Under the pieces are notes generated by a model that saw only the letters and a list, made by a program, of their open reading frames with translations, ran no database searches and was not told where the DNA came from. 64,000 nucleotides of DNA, from contig NZ_CP150096.1 in the NCBI RefSeq assembly GCF_038396765.1, positions 2,339,001-2,403,000 on the forward strand, written 5' to 3'. The stretch is from Chitinophaga caseinilytica. Lineage in GTDB: Bacteria; Bacteroidota; Bacteroidia; Chitinophagales; Chitinophagaceae. The translations under genes and the position numbers were made by a program. Shown piece after piece: positions 25,311-34,088 of this stretch (its first letter is position 1; the number at the start of each line of letters is the position of its first letter).

Positions 25311-28300
25311 ATGAGTCTGCAACATTTAATCCATAAAATTATGCAAAACAGGATACTTTGTATCGCTGCATTTATTATCCCTTTGATATTTCCTGGTATT
25401 TCCCAGCTCCGGGCCCAGGATATGGCCAAACTGATCCCGCTTCCGAAGCAGGAATTGAAAGGGCGGGAAGTGATCGCCCTGATCGAGCGGTCCGAATCCG
25501 TACAGTTCACGTTCGGGAAGGAAGTGAGCGGGCGGCTGGAGAAACCGGTCCATTTCCGCAGTGCGAGCCCTTCGGTGAAGGAAGTCCTCGAAACCCTGCA
25601 AACCACGCTGGGCATCACGCATAGCGCCAGCGACATGGGCGCCGTGATCCTCAAACCCGGTGCGCTTCCCGAAGCGCCGGCACCCGTGGCCGCGGCTGTT
25701 CGGGCCGACGGGCGCATTTCCGGGAAGATCATCGACGAATCGAACGGTGAGCCGTTGCCTTTCGTGACGGTGCGCATCGGCAGCAAGGGCACTACCACCA
25801 AAATCGACGGTTCCTTCGTGCTCAGCCTGCCGCCGGGAAAATACGAAGTGGAGATTTCCTCCATCGGCTACGGCACCAAGCGCGTAACGGGGATCGAAGT
25901 GAAGGATGGACAAACCTTCGAGCTGAACGCCACCCTGAAACGCCAGAAAAGCACGCTGAGCGGGGTGGTGGTGACATCTTCCGCGGGAAAGGAATCCGTG
26001 GCGTCGCTGTACGCGCGGCAGAAGAACGAAGCCGGTATTTCGAACGGGATGAGCCGGGAGCAGATTTCGGCGCTGCCAGACAAAAACGTTGGCGAAACGT
26101 TGAAACGCATTTCCGGCGTGAGCACCAACGACAACCGCCGGGTGGTGATCCGCGGCATCGCGGAGCGGTACAACCTGGCGATGATGGACGGCGCCATTCT
26201 CCCTAGCACAGACGTACAAATCCGGGATTTCGAGTTCGACATCATTCCCAGCAATCTCATCGATAACGTCGTTGTTTCCAAAACCGCTACGCCGGACATG
26301 AGTTTCGGGTTCGGCGGCGGACTCGTACAGATCAATACCTTCGCCATTCCCAACGAGAATTTCACGACGGTCAGCATCGGCAGCAAATACATCTCCGGCG
26401 TTACCGGGAAGGAATTTCTCGGGTACGGCCGCGGGAAGAACGATTATCTCGGATTTGACGACGGCAGCCGTGAGCACTTCCCCGACAACATGATCCTGTT
26501 CGACGGCCGGAATTACGACCCCGCCAACCCCAACGCAACGCCCGCGCCCGGGGTGACGCTCATTACACCGGCGCAGGTGGCCGAACAGAATAAAAGGATC
26601 GGAGGACTGGAGCGCCTGGGCACCCGCAAATACACCGCCGCTCCGGGACAGAATTACCAATTCAGTCTGGGGCGGAGCTATAACGTGAAGAACAGCCGCA
26701 TCGGGTTCGTGGGCTCCGTGAGCTACCGCAATGAGCAGTCGATCGACGATGTTTCCCACTTCGAGCGGGGGAACTGGGAGAAGCTGAACAACCGCGTGTA
26801 CAACGCCGTTACCGGCGAAGAAGAAGAGCCTACCTACGCCAACTACTACAATTTCAGTACTGCCTGGGGCGCGTTGCTGAATGCCGGTTGGAGCGCGAAA
26901 AACCACAAGATCACGGTGCGCAATTTCTACTCACGTGTGTTCAATAATCAGTTTTCCCGGCTTGTGGGATGGGGGAACGAGATCGGGTACGGCGATATGC
27001 CTGCAGTAAGGGAGTACGATCGCCCGAAGTTCCTCGATATGATACAAAACCGCATCAACGGCGACCATACTTTCGGGAAATTCCGGTTTGAATGGAACGT
27101 GGCGCGCAATAAGGTCACCAACCGCGAGAAAGACGCGGTGGAAGCCTGGCTCATGCCCATCCACACCCTCAACGGGATGATGTACAACATAGTGCCCACG
27201 GCCATCACGAACCCGGGGACCGGTACCTTCAACCGTGCGCAATATCTCTACGAAGAAACCAACCGCATCGCCGAAGGCGCCCTCAGCTATCAAACCCAAC
27301 TGTTCGGCCAGAAGCAGATCGCGAAGGCCGGCGTACAGTATATGGACAGGCATGGTTATTATGACTGGATGGTGTTGCCGATCGGCGCGCTGCTGTCGTC
27401 TAACGGACTGTATGGCTATGCACCGGTGCAGGAATGGAACAAATTCCTGGAATACAAAGACCCGCTGAACGACCTGCTGTATTACCCCGCCGCGTTCTCG
27501 CGCAGCGGGTACGAGGGCAAGAACACCAATAAGGCCGGTTACTTCATGCTCGATAACCGGTTTACGGACTGGATGCGCCTGGTATGGGGGCTGCGCGCCG
27601 AATATTATAATTACGAAAGGATCAGGAACGGGGCCAATGACCAGCAGATCAACAACCTCATCCTCGAAGGGGAAAGGGTACGGTACATCGACCCCGAAAC
27701 CGGTAAAGTCGTAAGCGCCTTCGCCGATCCTGTCAACGAAGAAAAAGCCTGGCGCTATTTGCCGTCGGCCAGCCTGACGATCAGTCCCACCAGGGATTTC
27801 AACATCCGCGCCGCATACGCGCAAACGGTGGTGCGCCCCTCGCTGATCGAGAACTCCCGCATGGTCCGTTACGACCCCGCCATCGCGGCCTACCGCATGA
27901 ACGAAGGCGTATTGTCTACCCTCATCGACCACTACGACCTCCGCCTCGAATGGTACCCCAGGCCCGGCGAAGTGATCTCCTTCGGTTATTTCTACAAATA
28001 TTTCGACAAGCCCGTGGAAATCTACCGCGACCAGCCCGACGCTACCGGCCGTATTTATGTCAAAACCAACAACTCCGAATGGGCCAAAGTGAACGGCTGG
28101 GAATTCGATATCCGCAAGAGCCTCGGGTTCGTGTACCCGCAATGGAAATTCCTCCAGGATTTTTACCTCAGCGGCAACTTCACGCTGCAAAACTCTACCG
28201 TTCAGGCGGCGCAATTCGGCGGACAAACCCTCATTACCAATAAATACGGCTACGAATACCGCTACCGCACCAAGCAGCAACTGAAGGAGAAGCGGCCGCT

Positions 28301-28787
28301 TTACGGCCAGGTGCCCATCCTCTACAACATCGCCATGCAATACGCAGGTAAACGCCTCGGCGCCAACCTGGCTTTCAACCACATGGGGTACAAAACCTTC
28401 ACCACCGGCCTTACCCCCAATATCGTGGAGTACGAACGCCCCCGCGACCAGCTGGACGCGCAAGTGAGCTACGCCTTCCTTAAAAGCAAAAAACTGATGG
28501 TAAGGCTGAATATGAGCAACCTCACCAACAGCGCGTACCGTTTCTACATCAATAGCGACGATACCTACAAGTACCTCGACAAATGGAAGGGCATGGCCGG
28601 CTCGGCCATCACCGCTACCGACTGGAACGAGATCTACGAATGGAAATACGGCTTTTCGCAGAAATATGAAGCCGGATACCTGGAAATGACGGAAGACGGA
28701 AAGCGGAAACGCAGGATCGGCGACCAGGACACTTTCATCCGGAAAGTGGGCACTTCGTTCAGCTTGTCTGTCGGCTATACATTTTAA
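25311..28787 (+). CDS. TonB-dependent receptor with STN signalling domain (locus B)
   Basis: A 1158-residue outer-membrane receptor. After the signal peptide (about 1-36) an STN domain (about 45-120: GREVIALIERSESVQFTFGK, VKEVLETLQTTLGITH) would signal to FecR. A carboxypeptidase-regulatory-like domain (SGKIIDESNGEPLPFVTVRI, about 140-220), the plug (SALPDKNVGETLKRISGVST, VVIRGIAERYNLAMMDG) and a long barrel follow, ending in SLSVGYTF. The sequence is closer to FecA/CirA-type receptors than to SusC, and no SusD gene follows; two related lipoproteins do. ATG 25341 is a possible alternative start. Ligand unknown. Confidence 0.9.
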   Translation: MSLQHLIHKIMQNRILCIAAFIIPLIFPGISQLRAQDMAKLIPLPKQELKGREVIALIERSESVQFTFGKEVSGRLEKPVHFRSASPSVKEVLETLQTTLGITHSASDMGAVILKPGALPEAPAPVAAAVRADGRISGKIIDESNGEPLPFVTVRIGSKGTTTKIDGSFVLSLPPGKYEVEISSIGYGTKRVTGIEVKDGQTFELNATLKRQKSTLSGVVVTSSAGKESVASLYARQKNEAGISNGMSREQISALPDKNVGETLKRISGVSTNDNRRVVIRGIAERYNLAMMDGAILPSTDVQIRDFEFDIIPSNLIDNVVVSKTATPDMSFGFGGGLVQINTFAIPNENFTTVSIGSKYISGVTGKEFLGYGRGKNDYLGFDDGSREHFPDNMILFDGRNYDPANPNATPAPGVTLITPAQVAEQNKRIGGLERLGTRKYTAAPGQNYQFSLGRSYNVKNSRIGFVGSVSYRNEQSIDDVSHFERGNWEKLNNRVYNAVTGEEEEPTYANYYNFSTAWGALLNAGWSAKNHKITVRNFYSRVFNNQFSRLVGWGNEIGYGDMPAVREYDRPKFLDMIQNRINGDHTFGKFRFEWNVARNKVTNREKDAVEAWLMPIHTLNGMMYNIVPTAITNPGTGTFNRAQYLYEETNRIAEGALSYQTQLFGQKQIAKAGVQYMDRHGYYDWMVLPIGALLSSNGLYGYAPVQEWNKFLEYKDPLNDLLYYPAAFSRSGYEGKNTNKAGYFMLDNRFTDWMRLVWGLRAEYYNYERIRNGANDQQINNLILEGERVRYIDPETGKVVSAFADPVNEEKAWRYLPSASLTISPTRDFNIRAAYAQTVVRPSLIENSRMVRYDPAIAAYRMNEGVLSTLIDHYDLRLEWYPRPGEVISFGYFYKYFDKPVEIYRDQPDATGRIYVKTNNSEWAKVNGWEFDIRKSLGFVYPQWKFLQDFYLSGNFTLQNSTVQAAQFGGQTLITNKYGYEYRYRTKQQLKEKRPLYGQVPILYNIAMQYAGKRLGANLAFNHMGYKTFTTGLTPNIVEYERPRDQLDAQVSYAFLKSKKLMVRLNMSNLTNSAYRFYINSDDTYKYLDKWKGMAGSAITATDWNEIYEWKYGFSQKYEAGYLEMTEDGKRKRRIGDQDTFIRKVGTSFSLSVGYTF

Positions 28788-28813
28788 TTTTTTTGCGCAA
28801 CAAAATGCAAATT

Positions 28814-29593
28814 ATGAAAACGAAACATATCGGTTTTATCCTGCTGGCGGCCATGGCGATCTTTGCGGCGGCCTGTGATAAAGGGGACGATTTCCTGTAC
28901 AAGGAAAAAATGCTGTCTTTTGCTTTGTCTGGCTACAACGGCAGCGGCCAGGACCTCGAAGTACAGATCGATACCCTCCAGAAAAAGTTTTATCTCTCCA
29001 ACGGGAAATTCAATGCCAATGCGGCTTATACCTTTCCTGAAGGTAAAAGCACCGTGCATATGACGGTGAGGGAAAAGTCTGGGAAAGTGGTACTGGAAAA
29101 GGATGTGAAGAAAGAAGAGGGCACTTTCAAGCTCAATTTCTTTTACCTGAATGGACAGGTGGGCGACATGCCCGCGCCGCCGCCGTTCGAAGAAGGGAAA
29201 ATCAAGCTGAAGTACATGTGGATGCCGACACAGACGAAATATACCGGCCCGGTGGATATCGCCGTGGGCAAGTTGTATTTCCTGCCGAAAGTATTCGAAG
29301 AGCTGGCCCGTGTGAAAAACGTAAAGCCCGGCGAATTCTGTGAAACGATCTCCATTGATCCCTTCCCGACGGCAGGGCAAACCTACAACGGGCAGCCGAC
29401 CCCGGTGCTGTTCGTGATCTACATCTACAAAGCCGGCACCAACGAGTTTTACACGAACGGTACTGGCTATGATTGGAGCATCACCACTACCGCGCCGAAA
29501 CCCGCAGCCAACGTGGCTTCGACGAGGATGTTCATTTTCTCGGAGAACCCGGCGGGCTCGCTCATGGCATTCGTGAAGAACCTGGAAATATAA
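28814..29593 (+). CDS. Receptor-linked lipoprotein, first tandem paralogue
   Basis: A 259-residue lipoprotein (IFAAAC, C21). It shares an ordered set of segments with the next gene: SGYNGSG near the start, IDTLQKKF, an SNGKF strand, a TFPEGK turn, FKLNFFYLNGQ, a proline-rich PAPPPFEE linker, GPVDIAVGKLYF, VKNVKPGEF and YIYKAGTNEFYTNG. No known domain is recognised; the pattern suggests an all-beta surface protein. ATG 28814 is preferred to 28805 and a TTG at 28793 since it gives the best signal peptide. It starts 26 bp after the receptor stop and probably replaces SusD as its surface partner. Confidence 0.8.
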   Translation: MKTKHIGFILLAAMAIFAAACDKGDDFLYKEKMLSFALSGYNGSGQDLEVQIDTLQKKFYLSNGKFNANAAYTFPEGKSTVHMTVREKSGKVVLEKDVKKEEGTFKLNFFYLNGQVGDMPAPPPFEEGKIKLKYMWMPTQTKYTGPVDIAVGKLYFLPKVFEELARVKNVKPGEFCETISIDPFPTAGQTYNGQPTPVLFVIYIYKAGTNEFYTNGTGYDWSITTTAPKPAANVASTRMFIFSENPAGSLMAFVKNLEI

Positions 29594-29604
29594 AACCGAA
29601 CATC

Positions 29605-30405
29605 ATGCAAACGTTTATCAAGAATAGAATTTTCGTCCTGCTACTGGTATTGGCGCCTTTTGCGATGGCATCCTGCAACAAAGACGATATTAAAATGGAA
29701 AGGGCCATGCAGGTTATGGTGACAGGATACAACGGGTCTGAACATGCCTTGCAGTTTTCCATCGACACTACTGTTTTCGACGTGAGCGTCAAGAACGGCG
29801 ACTATATCGTTAAACCCGCTTCCGTGCTGCATTTCTACGCGATGTACAACTATCCGCAGAGCCGGAAGAACAAAACCCTCGTGATTACGGATACCGTGAC
29901 GAAAGCGGTGATCTTCCGGCAGGTGCTGCCCGAGTCCGGCTCCAGGGCGCATTTCAATTTCGTGTATATCGACGGGAAGGAAGTGCCTTCGCAACCGCCT
30001 GCGGCCGATCCCAACACCAATAAACTGGGTTTCTTCGCGCGCAACCCGGGCAGCAATGAGCCGATCGACATCTTCCTCTACCGGACGGAAGAGAATGGTA
30101 ACGAGCACCGCGCCTACCTCGCCAAAAACGTGCGGCCCAATAGCTGGACGTACGTCGATTACCTGGCGGCAGAGAACTTCACCACCAAGGGTATGCTCGA
30201 CAAAGCGTTCATTTGTTTCACCAAAGCCGGGACCACAGACCAATGGGCCTTCCAAAACGATGAAACGCAGAGCCGTATAGCCGCCTCGGGGCTGTACCTG
30301 CCGCTGGCCGGCGAAAAAGGCCTGGTGCAGCAGTATTTCTTTACCCCGGGAACGTGGGCGCTGGAGGTTTCGCGGATGTTTTTCGTCCCGGACAGGGCCC
30401 GGTAA
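29605..30405 (+). CDS. Receptor-linked lipoprotein, second tandem paralogue
   Basis: A 266-residue lipoprotein (FAMASC, C24), encoded 11 bp after its paralogue. The matching segments are TGYNGSEH, SIDTTVFDVSVKNGDY, MYNYPQSRK, HFNFVYIDGKE, PSQPPAADP, NEPIDIFLYR, LAKNVRPNSW and CFTKAGTTDQW, in the same order and spacing as in the first copy, so the pair arose by duplication. No family is recognised. ATG 29605 is chosen; the frame is open far upstream within the first copy but without a signal peptide. It ends the locus B operon before a terminator. Confidence 0.8.
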   Translation: MQTFIKNRIFVLLLVLAPFAMASCNKDDIKMERAMQVMVTGYNGSEHALQFSIDTTVFDVSVKNGDYIVKPASVLHFYAMYNYPQSRKNKTLVITDTVTKAVIFRQVLPESGSRAHFNFVYIDGKEVPSQPPAADPNTNKLGFFARNPGSNEPIDIFLYRTEENGNEHRAYLAKNVRPNSWTYVDYLAAENFTTKGMLDKAFICFTKAGTTDQWAFQNDETQSRIAASGLYLPLAGEKGLVQQYFFTPGTWALEVSRMFFVPDRAR

Positions 30406-30431
30406 CATTGTTTCCTATATATCCTGAAAGG

Positions 30432-30456
30432 AGCCGCCGCGAGGCGGCTTTTTTTG
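30432..30456 (+). terminator. Intrinsic terminator of locus B
   Basis: AGCCGCC (30432-30438), a GCGA loop and GGCGGCT (30443-30449) are followed by six T residues. Confidence 0.85.
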
Positions 30457-30483
30457 TTGGAAAGCAGCGAATGTGGATTTGAG

Positions 30484-30491
30484 TATATTTG
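30484..30491 (+). promoter_or_regulatory. -7 promoter box of the 30526 gene
   Basis: TATATTTG matches TAnnTTTG 34 bp before ATG 30526. The nearest upstream TTTG/GTTG (30453-30459) lies in the T run of the preceding terminator, a little too far away. Confidence 0.4.
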
Positions 30492-30525
30492 GATGTGATC
30501 GCATAGGTTATCAAATTTTTGCAGG

Positions 30526-30870
30526 ATGAACGACATGTACCCTGAACTGGAAGACTACATCTTTAATTATTGTTCCTCGTTCTGGACGCCGGAGGAAGGG
30601 AAAGCATGGAAAACGTATAACGTCCAGGTGAATGCGGGGAGTTCCGAAAGCGTCCGTAACAGGGCCGTTGAAATGGGATGGATCAGCCAGGATCCCGCGG
30701 TGCTGGCGTTATTGGCGGATGGTTATCCTGCCTTTCGAAGCAATGTTGCCAGACGGATCTGGACCGAACATCGCGATGAACTGGAATTAAATTATTGTTC
30801 GTCGTGCCGGAAGATCGCGCGCACCCCGCTGGCAAAGCAATGCCGGTTTTGCGGGCATGATTGGCATTGA
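30526..30870 (+). CDS. Small zinc-ribbon protein of unknown function
   Basis: A 114-residue cytoplasmic protein. The C-terminal end holds a zinc ribbon: C-x2-C at YCSSCRK and a second pair in QCRFCGHDWH, about 12 residues apart. The N-terminal ~85 residues are helical with tryptophans and no known domain. It is monocistronic. The role of the ribbon (nucleic acid or protein binding) is not determined. Confidence 0.7.
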   Translation: MNDMYPELEDYIFNYCSSFWTPEEGKAWKTYNVQVNAGSSESVRNRAVEMGWISQDPAVLALLADGYPAFRSNVARRIWTEHRDELELNYCSSCRKIARTPLAKQCRFCGHDWH

Positions 30871-31070
30871 AGCGAAGCATCAATGGTTCCAGACCGGCAT
30901 GCTCACCCGCCTACGCACCCCGGGAAACCGTGGGAACTGCTGCTACATATCGCGGTTTTCTAACACATTACGGCTGTCGAACATTTCTTGTTGCCTGATT
31001 GTTAGTAAAATGTACCGTACCGAAGAGTATGGTACAACCTTTGTAACAATATGAATCTTAATCCTTTTGT

Positions 31071-31967
31071 ATGAAAATTATAGGAATATCGACGGCGGTC
31101 GTAGCGATCGCCATCTTCGGCAGCAGTTGCGTCAGCAACAAGAAGTTCGCCGCATTGCAAGGCACTTACGGTGAATTACAGAACGACTACAAGGCACTGA
31201 ACGACAAGTACCAGGATTGCCAGCGCGAAATGACCGGCTCCACCACCCGTGTGCGCAGCCTGGAAGAGCAGATCGCGCAGCAGCGCGCCGGCCTTCGCTC
31301 CCTGCAGGACGCGCTGAACAAATGTCTGAACTCCTCCAGCCAGGGGAATGTGAATATCTCCAAACTGGTAGACGAGATCAACGCATCCAACCGCTACATC
31401 CAGCAACTGGTAAACTCCAAGAACAAGAGCGACTCCCTCAACATGGTGCTCACCAACAACCTGACCCGCTCCCTCAGCCGCGAAGAAATGCGTGATGTGG
31501 ACGTGCAGGTACTGAAAGGTGTCGTGTACATTTCACTGTCCGACAAAATGCTTTACCGCTCCGGCAGCTACGAAATTTCTCCCGCCGCCGGCGAAACGCT
31601 CAGCAAAATCGCGAAAATCATCACCGACTACCGCGATTACGAAGTGCTGATCGAGGGTAATACGGACAATGTGCCCATTAGTCAGAAAAACATCCGCAAC
31701 AACTGGGACCTCAGCGCCCTGCGCGCTTCGTCTGTTGTACAGGCCCTCCAGACCACTTATGGTGTGGACCCCAAACGGCTGACCGCAGGTGGCCGCGGCG
31801 AGTACAACCCCATCGCGTCCAACGACGCGGAAGAAGGACGTTCCCGCAACCGCCGCACCCAGATCATCATCACGCCGAAGCTCGACCAGTTCATGGAGCT
31901 GATCGACAAGGCACCGGAAAAAGCGGATTCGGTATCTCCGACCGGCCAACCGGTAACGGGTTCCTGA
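31071..31967 (+). CDS. OmpA/MotB-family peptidoglycan-binding lipoprotein
   Basis: A 298-residue lipoprotein (FGSSC, C20). A coiled coil (about 28-135, with LEEQIAQQRAGLRSLQDALN) spaces the lipid anchor from a C-terminal OmpA-like domain (about 150-270). Family motifs are YRSGSYEISPAAGETLSKIA, VLIEGNTDNVPIS, ALRASSVVQAL and the peptidoglycan-binding segment AGGRGEYNPIASNDAEEGR with NRRTQI. It should tie the outer membrane to the cell wall. It has its own ~200-bp upstream region with a short inverted repeat (GTACC 31017-31021, GGTAC 31031-31035) and a downstream terminator. Confidence 0.92.
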   Translation: MKIIGISTAVVAIAIFGSSCVSNKKFAALQGTYGELQNDYKALNDKYQDCQREMTGSTTRVRSLEEQIAQQRAGLRSLQDALNKCLNSSSQGNVNISKLVDEINASNRYIQQLVNSKNKSDSLNMVLTNNLTRSLSREEMRDVDVQVLKGVVYISLSDKMLYRSGSYEISPAAGETLSKIAKIITDYRDYEVLIEGNTDNVPISQKNIRNNWDLSALRASSVVQALQTTYGVDPKRLTAGGRGEYNPIASNDAEEGRSRNRRTQIIITPKLDQFMELIDKAPEKADSVSPTGQPVTGS

Positions 31968-31991
31968 TCCCGGTAAACGAACTTTTTACAG

Positions 31992-32017
31992 GCCCGCGCA
32001 AGAGCGCGGGCTTTTTT
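31992..32017 (+). terminator. Intrinsic terminator after the OmpA-like gene
   Basis: GCCCGCGC (31992-31999), loop AAGA, GCGCGGGC (32004-32011), then six T residues. Confidence 0.9.
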
Positions 32018-32043
32018 ATTTCCGACCGGCAAACACCGGCCCG

Positions 32044-32075
32044 GTTGCAAAATCCGGCTTAATGCCTTACCTTGG
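32044..32075 (+). promoter_or_regulatory. Promoter of the locus C sigma gene
   Basis: GTTG (32044-32047), a 20-bp spacer and TACCTTGG (32068-32075) fit the Bacteroidota promoter with a mismatch in each box. The start site near 32082 would lie after the first in-frame ATG (32062), supporting the ATG at 32128 as the true start. Confidence 0.4.
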
Positions 32076-32127
32076 TAACATCTTTTTAGAAGCGATTCAT
32101 CCGCCCCTTATCAACCAACTAACGAGC

Positions 32128-32745
32128 ATGACCGGGAATTTGCACACGCAGGAGTATTGGAACCAGCTACGGGACGGGAATACGGATGCATTGTCCGCTT
32201 TATACCAGCTGCATTACATAGGATTGATCAATTACGGGGTAAAACTCACCGGCGACCGCGATCTCGCCAACGATTGCTTTACCGCCGTGCTGCTCGACCT
32301 TTGGGAAAAGCGCCACACGCTGCCCGAGGTCGCCAATGTGCGTGCATACCTCATTACCTGCCTGCATCGCCGGATCATGCACGAGATCGCTTCCGGGAAG
32401 AAGCGGCAGGAGCGCCACCTGGCAGTTCCGGATGGTCAGGAGCCCGAATGGTCGCATGAAGATTACCTCACGGCCATCGAAGGGAACGATGCGTTCACCC
32501 AGGCGTTTTCCCACGCTTTCCGCCGACTCACGCAGCGCCAGCAGCAGCTCTTGCGGATGAAATTCTTCGATGATCTCGACTACGACCACATCGCCCTCAC
32601 CTGCGGCATTACCAAGCGGACCGCCTATAATATTATACACGATGCCCTCAAACAGTTGAAGAACGAGCTGAAGGGGCATGTACAGCAATCGGGGCTACCC
32701 ATTGAAGCCCTCATCTCCGCGGCATTGCTGCTGATTTTGCAATAG
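32128..32745 (+). CDS. ECF-type RNA polymerase sigma factor (locus C)
   Basis: A 205-residue ECF sigma factor of the Bacteroidota FecR-associated kind. Region 2 is at about 10-80 (YWNQLRDGNTDALSALYQLH, LANDCFTAVLLDLWEKR) and region 4 at about 135-190 (RLTQRQQQLLRMKFFDDLDY, IALTCGITKRTAYNIIHDAL). It is followed by a FecR gene and a SusC with an STN domain. The ATG at 32062 would add 22 residues but lies in the putative promoter. Confidence 0.92.
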   Translation: MTGNLHTQEYWNQLRDGNTDALSALYQLHYIGLINYGVKLTGDRDLANDCFTAVLLDLWEKRHTLPEVANVRAYLITCLHRRIMHEIASGKKRQERHLAVPDGQEPEWSHEDYLTAIEGNDAFTQAFSHAFRRLTQRQQQLLRMKFFDDLDYDHIALTCGITKRTAYNIIHDALKQLKNELKGHVQQSGLPIEALISAALLLILQ

Positions 32746-32812
32746 CGGAAAAAAAATTAACATTTTCATAGTAAATCGATGTGATCTGCTCCTCTATAGG
32801 GTAAAGAGCGGA

Positions 32813-33931
32813 ATGAATTACTTGCGGCATAAGGCGGAAGATCTGGTGATGGATGAGTCTTTCCAGCAGTATTGCACCGGAACGAACCCGGCGGCAGTGC
32901 GGTTTTGGAAGCAGTGGCTGGCCGCGCATCCCGAGAAGCGGGAGCTGGTGCAGGCCGCCAAAGTGATTTATTTGCGATTGAACGGCGGGCTGGATGCGGA
33001 AACATTCGCCGGCCATCACCGCCGGTTCACGGACGCCTTGCTGGCAGAAGGGATCAGGCCGGGGATGCAGGCGCCGCAGCTGCGGCCGGTAACCCGGGCC
33101 AACGGCTGGAAGTGGTACACGCTCGCCGTGGCGGCCACGCTCACGGGGCTGGTGCTCACGATGGTGTGGATGCAGGCCGGGAAAGATGCGCCTGCGGCGG
33201 GAGCGGGGGATGGGAGTACGGCCATATACGCCAGCAAACCCGGCGAGCGAAAGGCTTTCCAGTTGCCGGACGGTACGAAGGTAGTGCTCAACGCCGCCAG
33301 TACCCTGTGGCTGGACGATGGCTTCCAGAAAGGGAAGCGCACGCTCACACTGGACGGCGAAGCGTTTTTCGACATCGCGCAAGACGCGTCTTCGCCATTC
33401 GTGATCCATACCGAAGACATGGATATAACCGTGCTGGGCACGGCTTTTAACGTAAAAGCATACAAAGACGACGAGACGGTGGAGACTTCACTGATCAGGG
33501 GGCGGGTGCGGATAGACACGCGCGCCGGCCACCAGGTGTACCTCCAACCGAAAGAAAAACTGGTGATCGCCAGGCATAAAGAGATTCAGGACATTCAACC
33601 ATTAACGCCCCGGCAGGCAGATACGAAAAAAGCCGGGAGCCACTATCTTATCGACTCTCTCACACACATTCCACACGACAGCGCAATTGTTGAACTATCA
33701 TGGGTCGACAACCGGCTGATTTTTGCCGACGACACTTTCGGGGACATTGCCCGGAAGCTGGAACGCTGGTACGGCGTGCAGATCCGGTTCGAATCCGAAG
33801 AACTGCGCGGGTACCGCTTCACGGGGCATTTCAACAAGGAAACCCTGCAGCGGGTGCTCGAAGTGCTGCAGTTATCGAGGGGCTTCCGGTTCCGGTTCGA
33901 AGACGACCATACCGTGGTATTGCATCCGTAG
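32813..33931 (+). CDS. FecR-family anti-sigma factor (locus C)
   Basis: A 372-residue membrane protein: N-terminal sigma-binding part (1-98), membrane helix (about 102-122, WYTLAVAATLTGLVLTMVWM), FecR domain (KAFQLPDGTKVVLNAASTLW, LTLDGEAFFDIAQDASSPFV, ITVLGTAFNVKAY) and C-terminal DUF4974 domain (about 300-370, LIFADDTFGDIARKLERWYG). It holds the upstream sigma factor inactive until the SusC receptor signals. Confidence 0.93.
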   Translation: MNYLRHKAEDLVMDESFQQYCTGTNPAAVRFWKQWLAAHPEKRELVQAAKVIYLRLNGGLDAETFAGHHRRFTDALLAEGIRPGMQAPQLRPVTRANGWKWYTLAVAATLTGLVLTMVWMQAGKDAPAAGAGDGSTAIYASKPGERKAFQLPDGTKVVLNAASTLWLDDGFQKGKRTLTLDGEAFFDIAQDASSPFVIHTEDMDITVLGTAFNVKAYKDDETVETSLIRGRVRIDTRAGHQVYLQPKEKLVIARHKEIQDIQPLTPRQADTKKAGSHYLIDSLTHIPHDSAIVELSWVDNRLIFADDTFGDIARKLERWYGVQIRFESEELRGYRFTGHFNKETLQRVLEVLQLSRGFRFRFEDDHTVVLHP

Positions 33932-33986
33932 GATGGAAGGGAAGGAGCGGTGACGCGCTGCTGCCCTGCATCAAGACATAAAAAAA

Positions 33987-34008
33987 GGGGAATGGTGACG
34001 CATTCCCC
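33987..34008. other. Hairpin in the leader of the locus C SusC gene
   Basis: GGGGAATG (33987-33994) pairs with CATTCCCC (34001-34008). On the plus strand no T run follows, so it may be an RNA structure in the SusC leader; on the minus strand it looks like an intrinsic terminator (six T residues follow) although no minus-strand gene lies upstream of it. Confidence 0.4.
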
Positions 34009-34088
34009 CCGGTAAAAGCTGGGAGACAGGCACACTGTTGACGCGGTAACCTGTTTCCTGTTTATTCACTTTAAACCTGTACGAAAGT

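Noticed and set aside
26931..28463. 510-codon open frame antisense to the locus B receptor
   Set aside because: Shadow of a well-supported TonB receptor.
31011..31035. GTACC/GGTAC inverted repeat before the OmpA-like gene
   Set aside because: Short and without a recognisable regulator or spacing; kept only as a note in the OmpA-like entry.
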